Assembly (NCBI GenBank): GCA_964017155.1
Contig: OZ024864.1
Span: 35,677,029 to 35,741,028 of the forward strand
DNA from: Oasisia sp. SBJ-2009
Taxonomy: Eukaryota > Annelida > Polychaeta > Sabellida > Siboglinidae
Reading direction: 5' to 3'
Length of the DNA: 64,000 nt
This document shows, piece after piece, positions 50,111 to 60,991 of the stretch (position 1 is the stretch's first letter; every line of letters starts with the position of its first letter). The position numbers and the translations under genes were made by a program. The notes under the pieces are model-generated. The model ran no database searches. It was not told where the DNA came from and saw only the letters and a list, made by a program, of their open reading frames with translations.

Positions 50111-51306
50111 TGACATAAAAAGCTCGATAAAAGTACTATTACTTATGCATTAATTTTATTATATATATATATATATATGCTACGTAGTATATTAGTTTAA
50201 TTAAATTAACTAATATTTAGATTTCACATGACGACAAATATTTGAAACTCAATTATTGAAATAATCATTGACACTTATTCCCAGATTTTCATGAGGAGAT
50301 ATTTTAATTACAGCTTTTCACTTCAGCATTAAGACACTGCAGTGCTCTTAATCTATCATTTTACTACAGTTTACATTGGTGTTTAAGAAAATAGTAACAA
50401 TGTAAATAAAGTTGTTTATCTCTCAATACAAGTTTTTTTTGTATTTTTCTGGTTATTTTGACTGTGTCGCACAGTCTTCTCTGGCAGACGTTTCTCGTGC
50501 AACTTGCATCATGTGACAAAATAATATAGATATCTTGAAAAATACAAACAAATTTTCTGAGAGGTAAATAACTTTATTTACAACATGAACCAAAAAAAGC
50601 GGATCATTACATTCAAAGAGTAAACAAATTAGTCTCCTTGGATAAACTACTGAATATGGATAGTGATCGATATTCCACTTTTACAATTTCAGGTTCTGGA
50701 ATCAACCGCTCACATCCTGGCAATGATGCACTACTTTGTAAGTATCACCAAAGCATGATTTAGTAGCATTGTGTACATATCCAACAGAGAAGCTGTTTCA
50801 GTTCAGCTTAGTTTCACTGAATATTTACTTTTCTGGTTTGAAATCAGTATTACTGGGAGATACCATGGTGTTTACAAAACAACATAATTCAAGTGTTCAG
50901 CAAAGGCATTTTATTGATATATCTATATGCTTTATTTCTTAAATATATTGGTTTGTTTAAATTGGACTTAGGTGATGTTTAACATGTCCTGTTTCTCGTG
51001 CTGTCTAAAAGTAGAAAAGGAAGTGTGAATTTACCCCCCCCCCGGTACTCACTTTCAATGCCATGTCACATGCATATTATTAAAAAGCGTACACCTGTAA
51101 AAACAATTATGTACTATTGTCACTGGGTGTATCACATGCACGTTTGTTGTGATAGAAAATCGTTTTATTCTGAAGGTTTCTTCTGTTAGTAGTACGAATA
51201 CAAAAAACTTAATAAATACAATAAACTCTTATGCTAGATTTATGTTGCACCATCACGTGTGAACATTGTTCCTGTATTCATTCAATTAACTTGGTTTTTT
51301 TTTCAG
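50111..51306. other. No gene seen
   Basis: AT-rich sequence with an (AT)n run at 50160-50178. It is probably intron or upstream sequence of the gene at 51307-53013. No exon is supported. Confidence 0.4.
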
Positions 51307-51518
51307 CTAGGCTTTTCACCATTATGGAGGAAATCAGAGAGGAGCAACTGTCCCAGCGAGAAATGCTCCAAACCCTACTCTCCCGACAGAGCACACAACT
51401 AAGTCAGGAGGAAGACGACGGTGAGCTGCCGGAAGACATTCCGCTTCCACTTCAGACTGTTGCAGCAGTTCAACCCTTAGAAACGACGCTGAACGAGAAG
51501 GCTACTCAGAGAGTTATG
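51307..51518 (+). CDS. DUF4806-type gene, exon with coiled-coil segment
   Basis: This is the first of three linked exons of an uncharacterised metazoan protein family. The acceptor is a strong T-tract ending CAG (51304-51306) and the donor is ATG|GTTAGTG at 51518. An ATG at 51324 may be the start, but the frame is open back to the acceptor, so earlier exons are possible. The product has EEIREEQLSQREMLQTLLS, a heptad-like helix common before DUF4806 domains, then an acidic stretch and LPEDIPLPLQTVAAVQPLE, the usual entry to that domain. The exon ends in phase 0. The role of the family is unknown; it is frequent in genes derived from or associated with mobile elements. Confidence 0.65.
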
Positions 51519-51567
51519 GTTAGTGCAAAACAACACTATTTTTAGAAATATTCCAATTTGTGATGAT

Positions 51568-51570
<3 letters not shown>

Positions 51571-51607
<37 letters not shown>

Positions 51608-51661
51608 CGTGTGTGGTGTGGTGTGGTGTGGTGTGGTGTGTGTTTGTGATATACATTGCTG

Positions 51662-51708
<47 letters not shown>

Positions 51709-51722
51709 CACATACATACAGG
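51571..51722. repeat. TG and TA microsatellites in the intron
   Basis: (TG)n at 51571-51602, GTGTG/GTGGT repeats to 51642 and (TA)n at 51661-51708. Confidence 0.95.
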
Positions 51723-52043
51723 AGTGTATATTTATATATTACACTCTGCGTAGTGGTCAAGGTCATGTGCCAGTAGTATACATGGGATCAATAACCTATA
51801 ATTGCTTCATAAGTTAGAAGTGAAACTTGTTTTAAACTACTCTTTTCATATTGAATACAGACCAGGAACTCCAGACTGTCTAGTCGTCATCTACTCTGCA
51901 GGTCTTTTAATAGTTTAATTTCATATATTGTACAGTTTATATTGACTTGATTTATGTTACTCAGATATACATATGAATGATATGATAGCCCTTCTCTATT
52001 CAGTATTTATTCTTAAATTCGTAGTTATTTTTAACTTCAACAG

Positions 52044-52206
52044 ATCAGACATCTGAGTACATTCGGTGGAAGGAGCACCGAAGAAGTCACGTGAAGGATC
52101 ATGAGGAATGTGTTGGATCATGATGTCAGCCTTCGATACAACAACACGGGCGCCAAAGGAAAGTTGGCATTCCAAGACAACGTCCGACTTAGCGAAGTCA
52201 TAAACA
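52044..52206 (+). pseudogene. DUF4806-type gene, middle exon with an in-frame stop
   Basis: Acceptor TTCAACAG|ATC and donor AAACA|GTAAGC, joining in phase to the exons on either side. It encodes IRHLSTFGGRSTEEV, then RIMRNVLDHDVSLRYNNTG and KGKLAFQDNVRLSEVIN, the core of the DUF4806 pattern (GG, RIM, NxxG, KxAF). One TGA stands at 52092-52094, where the family pattern has a basic residue; a CGA-to-TGA change at a CpG would explain it. The gene is therefore either a young pseudogene or carries a null allele or sequencing error. Confidence 0.65.
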
Positions 52207-52336
52207 GTAAGCATGTTTACTTTACACTAATAATCAAAACAAATAATAATTTGAGTGCTTAGAATATAATCATTTGTAACCTAAATTACTATTGCTGTGA
52301 AATGGTTATTTAGGAATTATTTATATTTTATAAATA

Positions 52337-52640
52337 ATAAAGGTAGTTCTTATATAGCGCAGTATCCAATTCTCAGGATTGCTCAAAGCACTTTACACTT
52401 TACTTCCCCTGACAGACCTGTTCAATCAGACACCATCTCAACTCCTCTGGGAAGCATCCAGCCATATGCTGCAATTAATGCGCTAAGGCTGCTCGCACAC
52501 ATATTCACCACTGTCTATATGCAGGTACTCATTTATACAGATGAGTGAACTGGAGCAATGTAGAGTGAAAAAACTTGCCCAAGGTTTTAACACCGCAGCA
52601 CAGGATTCGAACCTGGGTCTGCATGCTGCATATTCCCGTC
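52337..52640 (-). mobile_element. SINE-like element
   Basis: It contains GCTCAAAGCACTTTACAC, GGAGCAATGTAGAGTG and ACTTGCCCAAGG, words seen in a repeat common in marine animal genomes. GGATTCGAACC (52602-52612) is, on the minus strand, an exact Pol III box B (GGTTCGAATCC). A box A is not clear. It lies in the second intron of the DUF4806-type gene. A decayed copy is at 35896-35985. Confidence 0.6.
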
Positions 52641-52858
52641 AGATATAGCTGTTATGTGTATAGAACTTTAGCATCACATTTTATCAGACCATCAATCAAA
52701 TTATTTACCAAATGACTAGACATTCCATGTTTAATTATATTATGCATATATTCAGCTATATGTCAACTGGACCTACCCCGGAGGTAGTACATTTTATGCA
52801 GTTGTGAACTTAATTATATAATTGCATATATATAATATTAATTTCCTTTCCACTTCAG

Positions 52859-53013
52859 AATCTGTGCGGAGAAACGTGGAGTGTAAAGAGGCAACAAACA
52901 AGAGCATCGAGGGCGCAATGCGGGAATGGTTCCACACAGCCAGTGACAGACAGGGAGGGAGGAGCAAAAGGAAGAGGACGCAAGAAGCCACACAAGCCGC
53001 AGAAAATAACTGA
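52859..53013 (+). CDS. DUF4806-type gene, last exon
   Basis: The acceptor is CCACTTCAG (52850-52858). The split codon joins the previous exon in phase. The product continues SVRRNVECKEATNKSIEG and AMREWFHTASDRQGGR, the C-terminal helix pattern of DUF4806 (...IExxMRxWFxxAxDR), then a basic KRKR tail (possible nuclear signal) and the stop at 53011-53013. A polyadenylation signal AATAAA (53014-53019) follows the stop directly. The three exons (51307-51518, 52044-52206, 52859-53013) give about 175 codons. Confidence 0.7.
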
Positions 53014-53159
53014 AATAAAAATATTCATTTTACTTTCAGAACTTGTCTAGTTTCACTGAATATCATTCAAGAGAGAATGGATCGAGTATGAAAGAGAGTG
53101 CATGGGCAATTTAGTTAGTATTAATCAATAATTAAGTACAAATGCAATATCGGGAATAC

Positions 53160-53450
53160 ACGTCGGCCCGATATCGGCTTCCGACATTGTGCTGACATCG
53201 GGCCAACATCGGCAACAGCCTCTGTACAAGTATGCGGTCGGGCCGATATCGGAAATGTTGGGTGAACACCGGCTGCCCTGTTGCCGATATCGGCTTTCGA
53301 GATTAAGCCGACGTTGATCCGACATCGGGCCGACGTCGAGCCTCTGTGCAAGCATGCGGTCGGGCCGATGTCGGGTGAACGTTGGCCACCCTTTTGCCGA
53401 TATCGGGCCGATGTCGGTTCTGACATCGACATCGGGCCGATTGGTTTGTG
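53160..53450. repeat. Array of CCGATATCGG palindromes
   Basis: About 290 bp dense in GGCCGATATCGG, CCGACATCGGGCC and related words. A ~121-bp unit containing GCATGCGGTCGGGCCGAT occurs at about 53219 and 53340. Open frames on both strands are artefacts of the palindromes. It is built like the GTTGGCC array at 15799-16312 but with a different core. Confidence 0.85.
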
Positions 53451-53730
53451 CTGTCTGGCATGTCTATACAAGGCAGACCATGTGTAAATAGAACAATATA
53501 ATACAGTTTATGTGAATAAAACATGACATTCTACTGTATAGTTGTCCAGAATAGTAATGTTCTATATTTGTCACCTACATATAATAACATATTTTTCACC
53601 AATAACTAACATTGGCAATTGAATGATGGCAACACCAAGATATTTTGCCTTAGCAACTGTAACATGACAGAACCAAGGTCACTAGTCTTAGCAACATGAT
53701 GGTTGTAGCAAGGGCGAGTGAGTTAAACAG

Positions 53731-53774
53731 GATTAAAATATTCCACTTCCTTGAGGAGGTGGAATATTTTAATC
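53731..53774. repeat. Short hairpin
   Basis: Two 20-bp arms (GATTAAAATATTCCACTTCC and its inverse with one mismatch) flank a four-base TTGA loop. It is not followed by a T-run; it may be the remains of a small inverted-repeat element. Confidence 0.7.
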
Positions 53775-54145
53775 ACAACAGTTTATTTTACTCCAGGTCT
53801 AACTGGCTTGTAACTGCATGTGTGAACTCAATAGGGATTAGCTCCAAGTCACACCAAATGTGACTTACTAATTCCAGAAGCTGGGGCTGGTTTGGAAGAT
53901 GTGACTGCCATTTGACATAGGTAATTAATGCCATATACAGTTGCTACTCTGTGACAAGATGTGGTCATTAAATCAAAAGAACCACAACAGAAAACTACTC
54001 CAGCTTAGAGCTGTGACCACAACCGGGTATCTGAGCCAAATTATAGTTAATGCACACTAACTAATCCCACGTGAAACCTGTTGATAGTGTGAAAGAGGAA
54101 TTTTTATAGAAACAACCACTTTGGGTCAAATAATGCCTTAGAGGT

Positions 54146-54727
54146 CAGTGGCGTAGCCAGAGGGGGGCCAGGGGGACAACAGCCCCCCCAATCCAGGAAA
54201 GAATTATGATGATGGGGAACAGAGGACAAATAACTGGCTGCCTGATTCATAGAGTCACAAAGTAAACAGGGTTTCAGGATGCCTGTGTAAGATTTTCCTT
54301 CCCAGTCCTTTCTCAAAATATTGTTATTCAAATATGATTAAGTTAGGAATTCTCTACTTCTGTCGCTGCCTGCAGCACAAGTTACTAGACTAATGTCAAA
54401 TTGCATTTTGTTGTTTTTATTTTCTTGGCATCCTTGTTGTCAGGGGTGAATTGACCATGATTTCCTTTCCCATTGCCTTTTTGCTTCCTTTAACTTTTCT
54501 CTTATTATATTCTCTGTTAGCAGTCTCCAGTTCTTCTATCGAGCATTTTTTCCATTCTTTTCTCACTCTTTCTAGGTTACTTTTAATGCAATCCCCATCG
54601 CAATTATGGTCTTCCTCGACTTATATATATATGTGAATATATATATAATACATATATACAGTATATATATATATATACATACAGTTTGCTTGGCCACCTC
54701 CAATGCATAATCCTGGCTACGCCACTG
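54146..54727. mobile_element. hAT-type MITE, 582 bp, with 8-bp target duplication
   Basis: The ends CAGTGGCGTAGCCAG and CTGGCTACGCCACTG are exact inverses. Flanks are TTAGAGGT (54138-54145) and TTGGAGGT (54728-54735), an 8-bp duplication with one change. An 8-bp TSD and CAG...CTG ends are typical of hAT transposons. G/C runs, a T-rich middle and a TA microsatellite (54621-54676) fill the body; no transposase is encoded. Confidence 0.85.
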
Positions 54728-55194
54728 TTGGAGGTTTATACTAAAACAGCCACATATGGGAACTTGTACTATTCCTGTATAGGCACTATCGATCAACATA
54801 TCTACAACCCAAGTGGTGTTATAGATGTGCTACATATACATGTATATTATGTTTAACAGAACAGCCATGTGTATTCCTTTAGATTGTGTTACATGAAACA
54901 ACCATCAGGACCGAGTGTAAGGTTTTCATAGATTTCTGGCTGAGGAAAACATTTTATATGCTTTCTGTAATATTTGGTAACTATTGTCAAATGGTTTAGT
55001 TTTGGGTTTTATATACAAATGTGACTGAAAAAGGGATTTAAATTCCACACATGTATATATGTTCATAGATTCACAACCATAATAGTACATGCTTTGATTT
55101 TTGGCATGGCTGATAGAAGTGGTGTGAACTAATTAAGTGGAGTCATGTGAGACCTCAAGTTACCACAAAGACTAAAGATCAATAGATGTGGGTC

Positions 55195-55910
55195 CTGAAG
55201 AGAAAAGAGGAACTCTTTCTCATAGATCAGGATCTACTGTAGTCATCAGCCAATATATATGTATGGAGCAGAGATGAGGGGCCTAAAGAAAAATGAGAAA
55301 CACTTCCTCATAGATCAAGATCTAATGAAGTCATCAGCTAGTACTGATGTATGGAGCATAGCTATAGACCTTGAAGAGAAAAGAGGAACTCTTCCTCATA
55401 GACCAAGATCTACTGCAGTCATCAGCCAGTACTTTTGTATGGAGCAGAGATGTGGGCCCTGAAGAGAAAAGAGGAATTCTTCCTCATAGATCAAGATCTA
55501 CTGCAGTCATCAGCCAGTACTTTTGTATGGAGCAGAGATGTGGGCGCTGAAGAGAAAAGAGGAACTCTTCCTCATAGATCAAGATCTACTGCAGTCATCA
55601 GCCAGTACTTTTGTATGGAGCAGAGATGTGGGCCCTGAAGAGAAAAGAGGAACTCTTCCTCATGAGACCTGATATGAAAGTGATAAGATGATGAACATCT
55701 AGCTGAGAAACCAATCCAGGAAGTGTGACAGCCAGTGAGAGTTGAGGGAACACAGGACAACTTGGGAGCTGTCTGACTTCACTGGTGTGGCCACGTGCAG
55801 AGAAGAGAAAAATACCATTGTCTGAGAAAAGCTGCATAATTGTGAGTCAGTGGGGAGAGAAAGACCAACAAAAAGGTGGAAGTGTAAAGAAAAAAGTGGT
55901 GTGGAAATAA
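55195..55910 (+). pseudogene. LINE polymerase remnant with an amplified 88-bp segment
   Basis: Repeated frames give YGAEMWALKRKEE-type segments (compare the LYGAExWxLxxxxE block of LINE polymerases), and 55770 onward reads LHWCGHVQRREK, the conserved W-GHV-RR block, before stops. The YGAE region is tandemly repeated five times: TACTGCAGTCATC or variants at 55234, 55323, 55411, 55499 and 55587, so 88-89 bp apart. Since 88 is not a multiple of three, frames shift from copy to copy. It is a dead fragment whose internal piece has become a minisatellite. Confidence 0.65.
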
Positions 55911-56429
55911 CTATTTATGTGATTTTATATCTGGGTACTATCACTACTATGTGTTCCAACAGTTCAAACTTAGAAATAAACATATCCACGTAACCCAGAG
56001 TCAAAACTAAGCAGATTGTCCCAGGTTTGCCTAAAGCAGCAGTCTGCCTGCGGCGTGCCTGCATATTTGGTCGACATTAGGCTGATGTTACGATATTTAC
56101 CCCATTGGTATGTATACATATATACAGTGTATGTATATATATAATTATATATATATATATATACATACATATTATATACAATATATGTTAACAGCAGCAC
56201 ACATACATATATATACATATATATATTAAATAAAACCAACAATTTGTGTAAACAAATATTTATATTTACTAAATCCTCTGATTATTATAACAGACTTATA
56301 TCACAGTGTAAATCACATCGTATAAAATAAATTCATATTAGTATTCGTCTTTTTCTCTGTTACAAATTTATCATTTTAGTGAGCAAAAAGTGTTGTCATC
56401 AACACACATGCCACCCAGGCATAGAGCTG

Positions 56430-56640
56430 ATAGTACTCATTCACTCACTCACACAACAAATTTACTCACCGATTCAGTGACTCACCATTCAACAGATCAT
56501 ACAGTGAGTCACTCACTCATTCAATCCGGCTTTTTCACTCATTCATTCACTCACTTATTCACTTCTGCTTATTCACTCACTCATTCACTCCTGCTTATTC
56601 ACTCACTCATCCACACAAACACCCACCCACTCACTGAAAT
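56430..56640. repeat. CACTCATT-type simple repeat
   Basis: Irregular repetition of TCACTCAT/TTCACTCA. Its Ser/His/Thr open frame (56390-56677) is an artefact. Confidence 0.85.
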
Positions 56641-56817
56641 GTCCACCGTCTCACTTGCTCTACCAACCAGACAATAACAAAACATTAAAAGAAACCAACA
56701 TCTGTAAGCTATAAAGTAACATTAATTTGTTGATATGGTCGCAACACAAATAAGTTAATTCAATAAACACTGATGAATGAATCCTGTTGTCGTACAGCGA
56801 CAGGTCAATCTTCAGCT

Positions 56818-57440
56818 GTTAGTTGCACTGAGCTGAACCGAGTTGATCTGAGTTGTATAGAGTTGAACTGTGTTGCACCGAGCCGACGTGTGTTGCACCG
56901 AGTTGAATTGAGTTGCTCCAAGTTGAAACGTGTCACACAGAATAGAATTGAGTTACACCGAGTTGAACTGGTTTGCACCGAGTTGAACTGGGTTGCACCG
57001 AGTTGATCTGAGTCGCACCGAGTTGATCTGAGTCGCACCGAATTGATCTGAGTCACACCGAGTTGATCTGAGTTGCACCGAGTTGATCTGAGCCACACCG
57101 AGTTGATCGGAGTCGCACCGAGTTGATCTGAGTCACACCGAGTTGATCTGAGTCTCACCGAGTTGATCTGAGTCGCACCGAGTTGATTTGAGTCTCACCG
57201 AGTTGATCTGAGTCGCACCGAGTTGATCTGAGTCACACCGAGTTGATCTGAGTCACACCGAGTTGATCTGAGTCGCACTGAGTTGATCTGAGTCACACCG
57301 AGTTGAATTGAGTCGCACCAAGTTGAAACGTGTCACACTGAATAGAATTGAGTTACACCGAGTTGAACTGGTTTGCACCAAGTTGAACTGGGTTGCACCG
57401 TTTGAGCTGAACTGGGTTGCACTGAGCTGAATCGAGTCAC
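56818..57440. repeat. 20-bp minisatellite just 3' of the SH2 gene
   Basis: About 30 copies of GAGTTGATCTGAGTCGCACC. The core (57000-57310) is regular and both edges are diverged (GAGTTGAACTGGGTTGCACC). Three units make 60 bp, so a 20-residue peptide repeat appears in minus-strand frames; it is not evidence of a gene. Confidence 0.95.
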
Positions 57441-57533
57441 AAAAAGTTGAACAACACCCGCAAGTATGTATGACTTTTTGAGTGACTCGCACGTCTGTAG
57501 AACCTCGTGAGTCAGACTGACTGCATGAGTGAC

Positions 57534-57659
57534 TCACACATGTCTGTAGGACTTTGTGAGTCGCACGGAATAGCCGGGCAACTCGTTGCGTCTGTAGTAT
57601 GACAGGAGATCCTCGCCACTGTGGAAAGGTTTGTCCACTCTTAGGAAATATACATCCTT
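57534..57659 (-). CDS. SH2-domain gene, last exon (C-terminal half of SH2, stop codon)
   Basis: On the minus strand the acceptor is GCTGTGTTTCAG (57671-57660), and the exon joins the one at 59216-59269 in phase 0. It encodes KDVYFLRVDKPFHSGEDLL, then SYYRRNELPGYSVRL and ends YRHV before TGA (57536-57534). This matches the second half of an SH2 fold: the Y-F strand, F-S-x-x-x-L, the L-x-x-Y-Y helix and the final L-x-x-x-Y strand. The SH2 domain thus ends the protein, as in SH3BP2 and the SLP-76/BLNK adaptors. A 38-bp minisatellite starts right behind the acceptor. Confidence 0.8.
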   Translation of the reverse strand, partial: KDVYFLRVDKPFHSGEDLLSYYRRNELPGYSVRLTKSYRHV

Positions 57660-57671
57660 CTGAAACACAGC

Positions 57672-58244
57672 AACATGACAGGTTGTAGTGTGTGACTACG
57701 TGTAACAGCAACATGACAGGTTGTAGTGTGTGACTACGTGTAACAGAAATATGACAGGTTGCAGTGTGTGACTACGTGTAACAGAAATATGACAGGTTGT
57801 AGTGTGTGACTACATGTAACAGCAACATGACAGGTTGCAGTGTGTGACTACGTGTAACAGAAACATGACAGGTTGTAGTGTGTGACTACGTGTAACAGAA
57901 ATATGACAGGTTGCAGTGTGTGACTACGTGTAACAGAAATATGACAGGTTGCAGTGTGTGACTACGTGTAACAGAAACATGACAGGTTGTAGTGTGTGAC
58001 TACATGTAACAGAAATATGACAGGTTGCAGTGTGTGACTACGTGTAACAGAAATATGACAGGTTGTAGTGTGTGACTACGTGTAACAGCAACATGACAGG
58101 TTGCAGTGTGTGACTACGTGTAACAGAAACATGACAGGTTGTAGTGTGTGACTACGTGTAACAGAAATATGACAGGTTGCAGTGTGTGACTACGTGTAAC
58201 AGCAACATGACAGGTTGTAGTGTGTGACTACGTGTAACAGAAAC
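57672..58244. repeat. 38-bp minisatellite, about 15 copies, in the SH2 gene intron
   Basis: ACATGACAGGTTGTAGTGTG followed by TGACTACGTGTAACAGMA repeats with a 38-bp period. Main variants are GTAG/GCAG and CAACAT/AAATAT. It begins next to the 3' splice site of the last SH2 exon. Confidence 0.97.
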
Positions 58245-59215
58245 ATTTGTCAACAAGTGGCTGCCTTACACTAAGGTAAGGGTCAGGACCACGTGTGCCC
58301 GGGTCGTTTATGATTCTACTCATCTGTGTCCTACTCTGTCTTTTAAACGTAAGAATGTTGCTTTGTACCAACAATTTCATGTTAATTTACATAATCGTAT
58401 TCACATAATGCTCATTTTACATTCTATATTAATGTCAACGTAATACTAGATTACATATTCATGGATATTAATGTCAGATTTACACAGATCTCTGTATTAT
58501 TCCACCCATTCGTTGGGCTGCCAAATGTGTGGCATTCGCAAAAACCCCCCTCGCTTACTGATTATAACGCCATCTGGCGAATGATTTTGTAGTCATTTTA
58601 CTATGTATGAGATGGCAGGGTGATTATTTATAATCAATGAAGTATCAACAATTAGTTACTGTGCATCTAATGTTGGCCTAATTAATCTTTTTTTATCTGA
58701 TGATTGCCTCAGTTACGCTGTCCCTGAGAGTGGGATTAGCCAATCAAAATCGTTGTTACATTATGTTTCCGCATAGCAATGAATAAAGTATAAGCAATTG
58801 TTTGTCAAGCCAGTACAGTAATGAAATCTGAATTTGTAATACAAGAAACTGTTTGCAACATTAAACTTGAACAAACTTGATGTTTGTCGTATTTTGAAAT
58901 GTAATGATTTTGTTTTGTTATACCGGTAGCTTGTGTGTTAATATACATAATTGTATGGCTCAATACTCATTTTATATTCTATAGAACAGGATCTAGAAAA
59001 CATTCAGCCATTCTATGAATAATGCACCATCCTCCACCATATATAGCCATGTATTCATGCCGCTGTGTGGCCTGGAGCGGTGTAGAGTTAATGATCATGT
59101 GTGGAGCTTGGAGCAGCTGCTCAATGATTCAAACGTGTTAACTCTTGAACTAACACGGGGACGCTCTACTCCAGTGTAAACAGCCAAAGCAATATAATTG
59201 ATTAGTGAGTTTTAC
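58245..59215. other. Intron sequence, nothing further seen
   Basis: AT-rich sequence of the intron between the third and last SH2 exons. CGCCATCTGGCG (about 58568-58579) is a short palindrome. No other exon or RNA gene is supported. Confidence 0.5.
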
Positions 59216-59269
59216 CTCGATGATCTTAAACTTGCATAACTTCTTTGTTGGAATGTGCACCACGAGAAC
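59216..59269 (-). CDS. SH2-domain gene, third exon
   Basis: Acceptor TGTTTTCTCCCACAG|GTT and donor ATCGAG|GTAAAA on the minus strand; 54 nt, phase 0 at both ends. It encodes VLVVHIPTKKLCKFKIIE, the paired strands after the FLIR motif of an SH2 domain (compare LVVW...VRNYRIFE in SH3BP2). The phase agreement with the exons on both sides and the strong acceptor make this a real exon although it is only 18 codons long. Confidence 0.8.
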
Positions 59270-59756
59270 CTGTGGGAGAAAACAATCACAACCATTTGGA
59301 CAGGAAGTAACAAGCGCAATTATTGACATGGCAAATCATAAGAATGTGTATTAAGATAGGATGTAACAGTCACACATTTTGTAAAAGAAAGATGTCACAA
59401 AAATGTTTATTGACAAAGGAAGTACTTAACAGTCACACATTCTATTAGAAGAAAGAAGTCTGAAGAAACTGTCTCTAACTCTCCTCCACTGAGTAATATT
59501 GTTTGATATTACACGTCAACATTTTGGGATGATCACTAACAAGAAGGTGTACAATTGTCACAGGAAGAAACAAGACTGAATCAAATATTTCACTATCAAT
59601 TAATTAAACAACTATTTGTTAGTTGTATATATGCTAGCTGCACATATGTGTTTACAATGTACATCAAAGATCTTTGTATGTGTACATCAGACATAATTGT
59701 GTATAGTCTGTATACATCAGACAGCTCTGTTTATGTACACCAGAGACGCATACACT

Positions 59757-59893
59757 GGCTGTGCGCACTGTGCCGTGTGCCGTGCGCCGTGCGCACTGTG
59801 CCGTGTGCACTGTGCCGTGCGCACTGTGCCGTGCGCACTGTGCCGTGTGCACTGTGCCGTGTGCACTGTGCCATGCGCACTGTGCCGTGTGCA
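59757..59893. repeat. 16-bp minisatellite touching a splice donor
   Basis: Repeats of CACTGTGCCGTGYGCA run up to the donor GTGAGT (minus strand; plus 59893-59898) of the second SH2 exon. Long Cys/Ala/Val or His/Ser/Ala frames here are artefacts. Confidence 0.95.
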
Positions 59894-59898
59894 CTCAC

Positions 59899-59965
59899 CG
59901 CCTGTTGTCCATTGTCTGTGTAGCGGATCAAGTAGACGCCGTCTTCGTCCTGGTTCCTGATGCAA
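59899..59965 (-). CDS. SH2-domain gene, second exon (FLIR motif)
   Basis: The minus-strand acceptor is TTGGCAG|TTGC and the donor GGCG|GTGAGT; 67 nt. Joined in phase to the exon at 61721-61770 it reads SCIRNQDEDGVYLIRYTDNG and QQA. DGVYLIR is the phosphotyrosine-pocket strand (FLVR motif) with its invariant Arg. The product would bind phosphotyrosine peptides in a cytoplasmic signalling adaptor. The DGxYxIR form followed by LVV most resembles SH3BP2 among the SH2 domains I can recall, but the assignment rests on memory and no alignment was run. Confidence 0.85.
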
Positions 59966-60136
59966 CTGCCAAGTACAAACAGAACGAGTCAACCTTCATC
60001 GCTCATTTATATGAAATACCACAAAATTGAACAATTAAAATGTTGCTATGTTAATATAAGTTATATATCGTCTGCTTTTTTAATGGTGCACTTTTGTAAC
60101 TGCTTTTGGTTTTAGTTGTTAAGATAATCTTCTGGT

Positions 60137-60840
60137 CTGACACTGTCCTGTCTTACAGAGTAAGTCAATGGTGACACTGACTTCTCTGACAGAGTAGGTC
60201 AGTGGTGACACTGTCCTCTCTGACAGAGTAGGTCAATGGTGACACTGTCCTGTCTTACAGAGTAGGTCATTGGTGACACTGTCCTGTCTTACAGAGTAGG
60301 TCAATGATGACATTGTCTTCTCTGACATAGTAGGTCAGTGGTGACACTGTCTTCTCTGACATAGTAGGTCAATGGTGACACTGTCCTGTCTTACAGAGTA
60401 GGTCAATGGTGACACTGTCCTGTCTTACAGAGTAGGTCAATGATGACATTGTCTTCTCTGACATAGTAGGTCAGTGGTGACACTGTCTTCTCTGACATAG
60501 TAGGTCAATGGTGACACTGTCCTGTCTTACAGAGTAGGTCAATGGTGACACTGTCCTGTCTTACAGAGTAGGTCAATGATGACATTGTCTTCTCTGACAT
60601 AGTAGGTCAGTGGTGACACTAACCTCTCTGACAGAGTAGGTCAATGGTGACACTGTCCTGTCTGACAGATTATGTCAACTGTGACACTGTGTTGACTGAC
60701 AGATTAGGTCAATGGTGACACTGTGCTATATGACAGAGCAGGTTAATGGTCACAATGACCTATCTAATAGAATAGGTCAATATTGACACTCTCCTGCTTG
60801 ACAGATTAGGTCAGAGGTAACATTGTCCTGTTTCATAGAT
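60137..60840. repeat. 34-bp minisatellite with 136-bp higher-order period
   Basis: ACAGAGTAGGTCAATGGTGA followed by CACTGTCCTGTCTT repeats about 20 times. The variant GATGACATTGTCTTC recurs at 60311, 60447 and 60583 (by its CATTG), 136 bp apart, so blocks of four units have been duplicated together. It lies in the SH2 gene intron; the right edge is diverged. Confidence 0.95.
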
Positions 60841-60991
60841 GTCAATTTTGAGAAAGTTTTGTCTGGTAGAAGTGACCAGTGACACTTTCCTGACTAATAC
60901 AAGTCCTTCTGACAGAGGAGAACTGTCCTAATGTCCCGTGTGCTATAGGGGACCAATGACAATGTCCTGAATGGTAGAGGTGATCTGTGAG

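Noticed and set aside
56805..57714. Minus-strand frame of Thr-Arg-Cys-Asp-Ser repeats that runs toward 57714
   Set aside because: 20-bp minisatellite artefact; the real coding frame in 57534-57659 is the SH2 exon in another frame.
59664..60030. Cys/Ala/Val- and His/Ser/Ala-rich frames
   Set aside because: 16-bp minisatellite artefacts next to the small SH2 exon.
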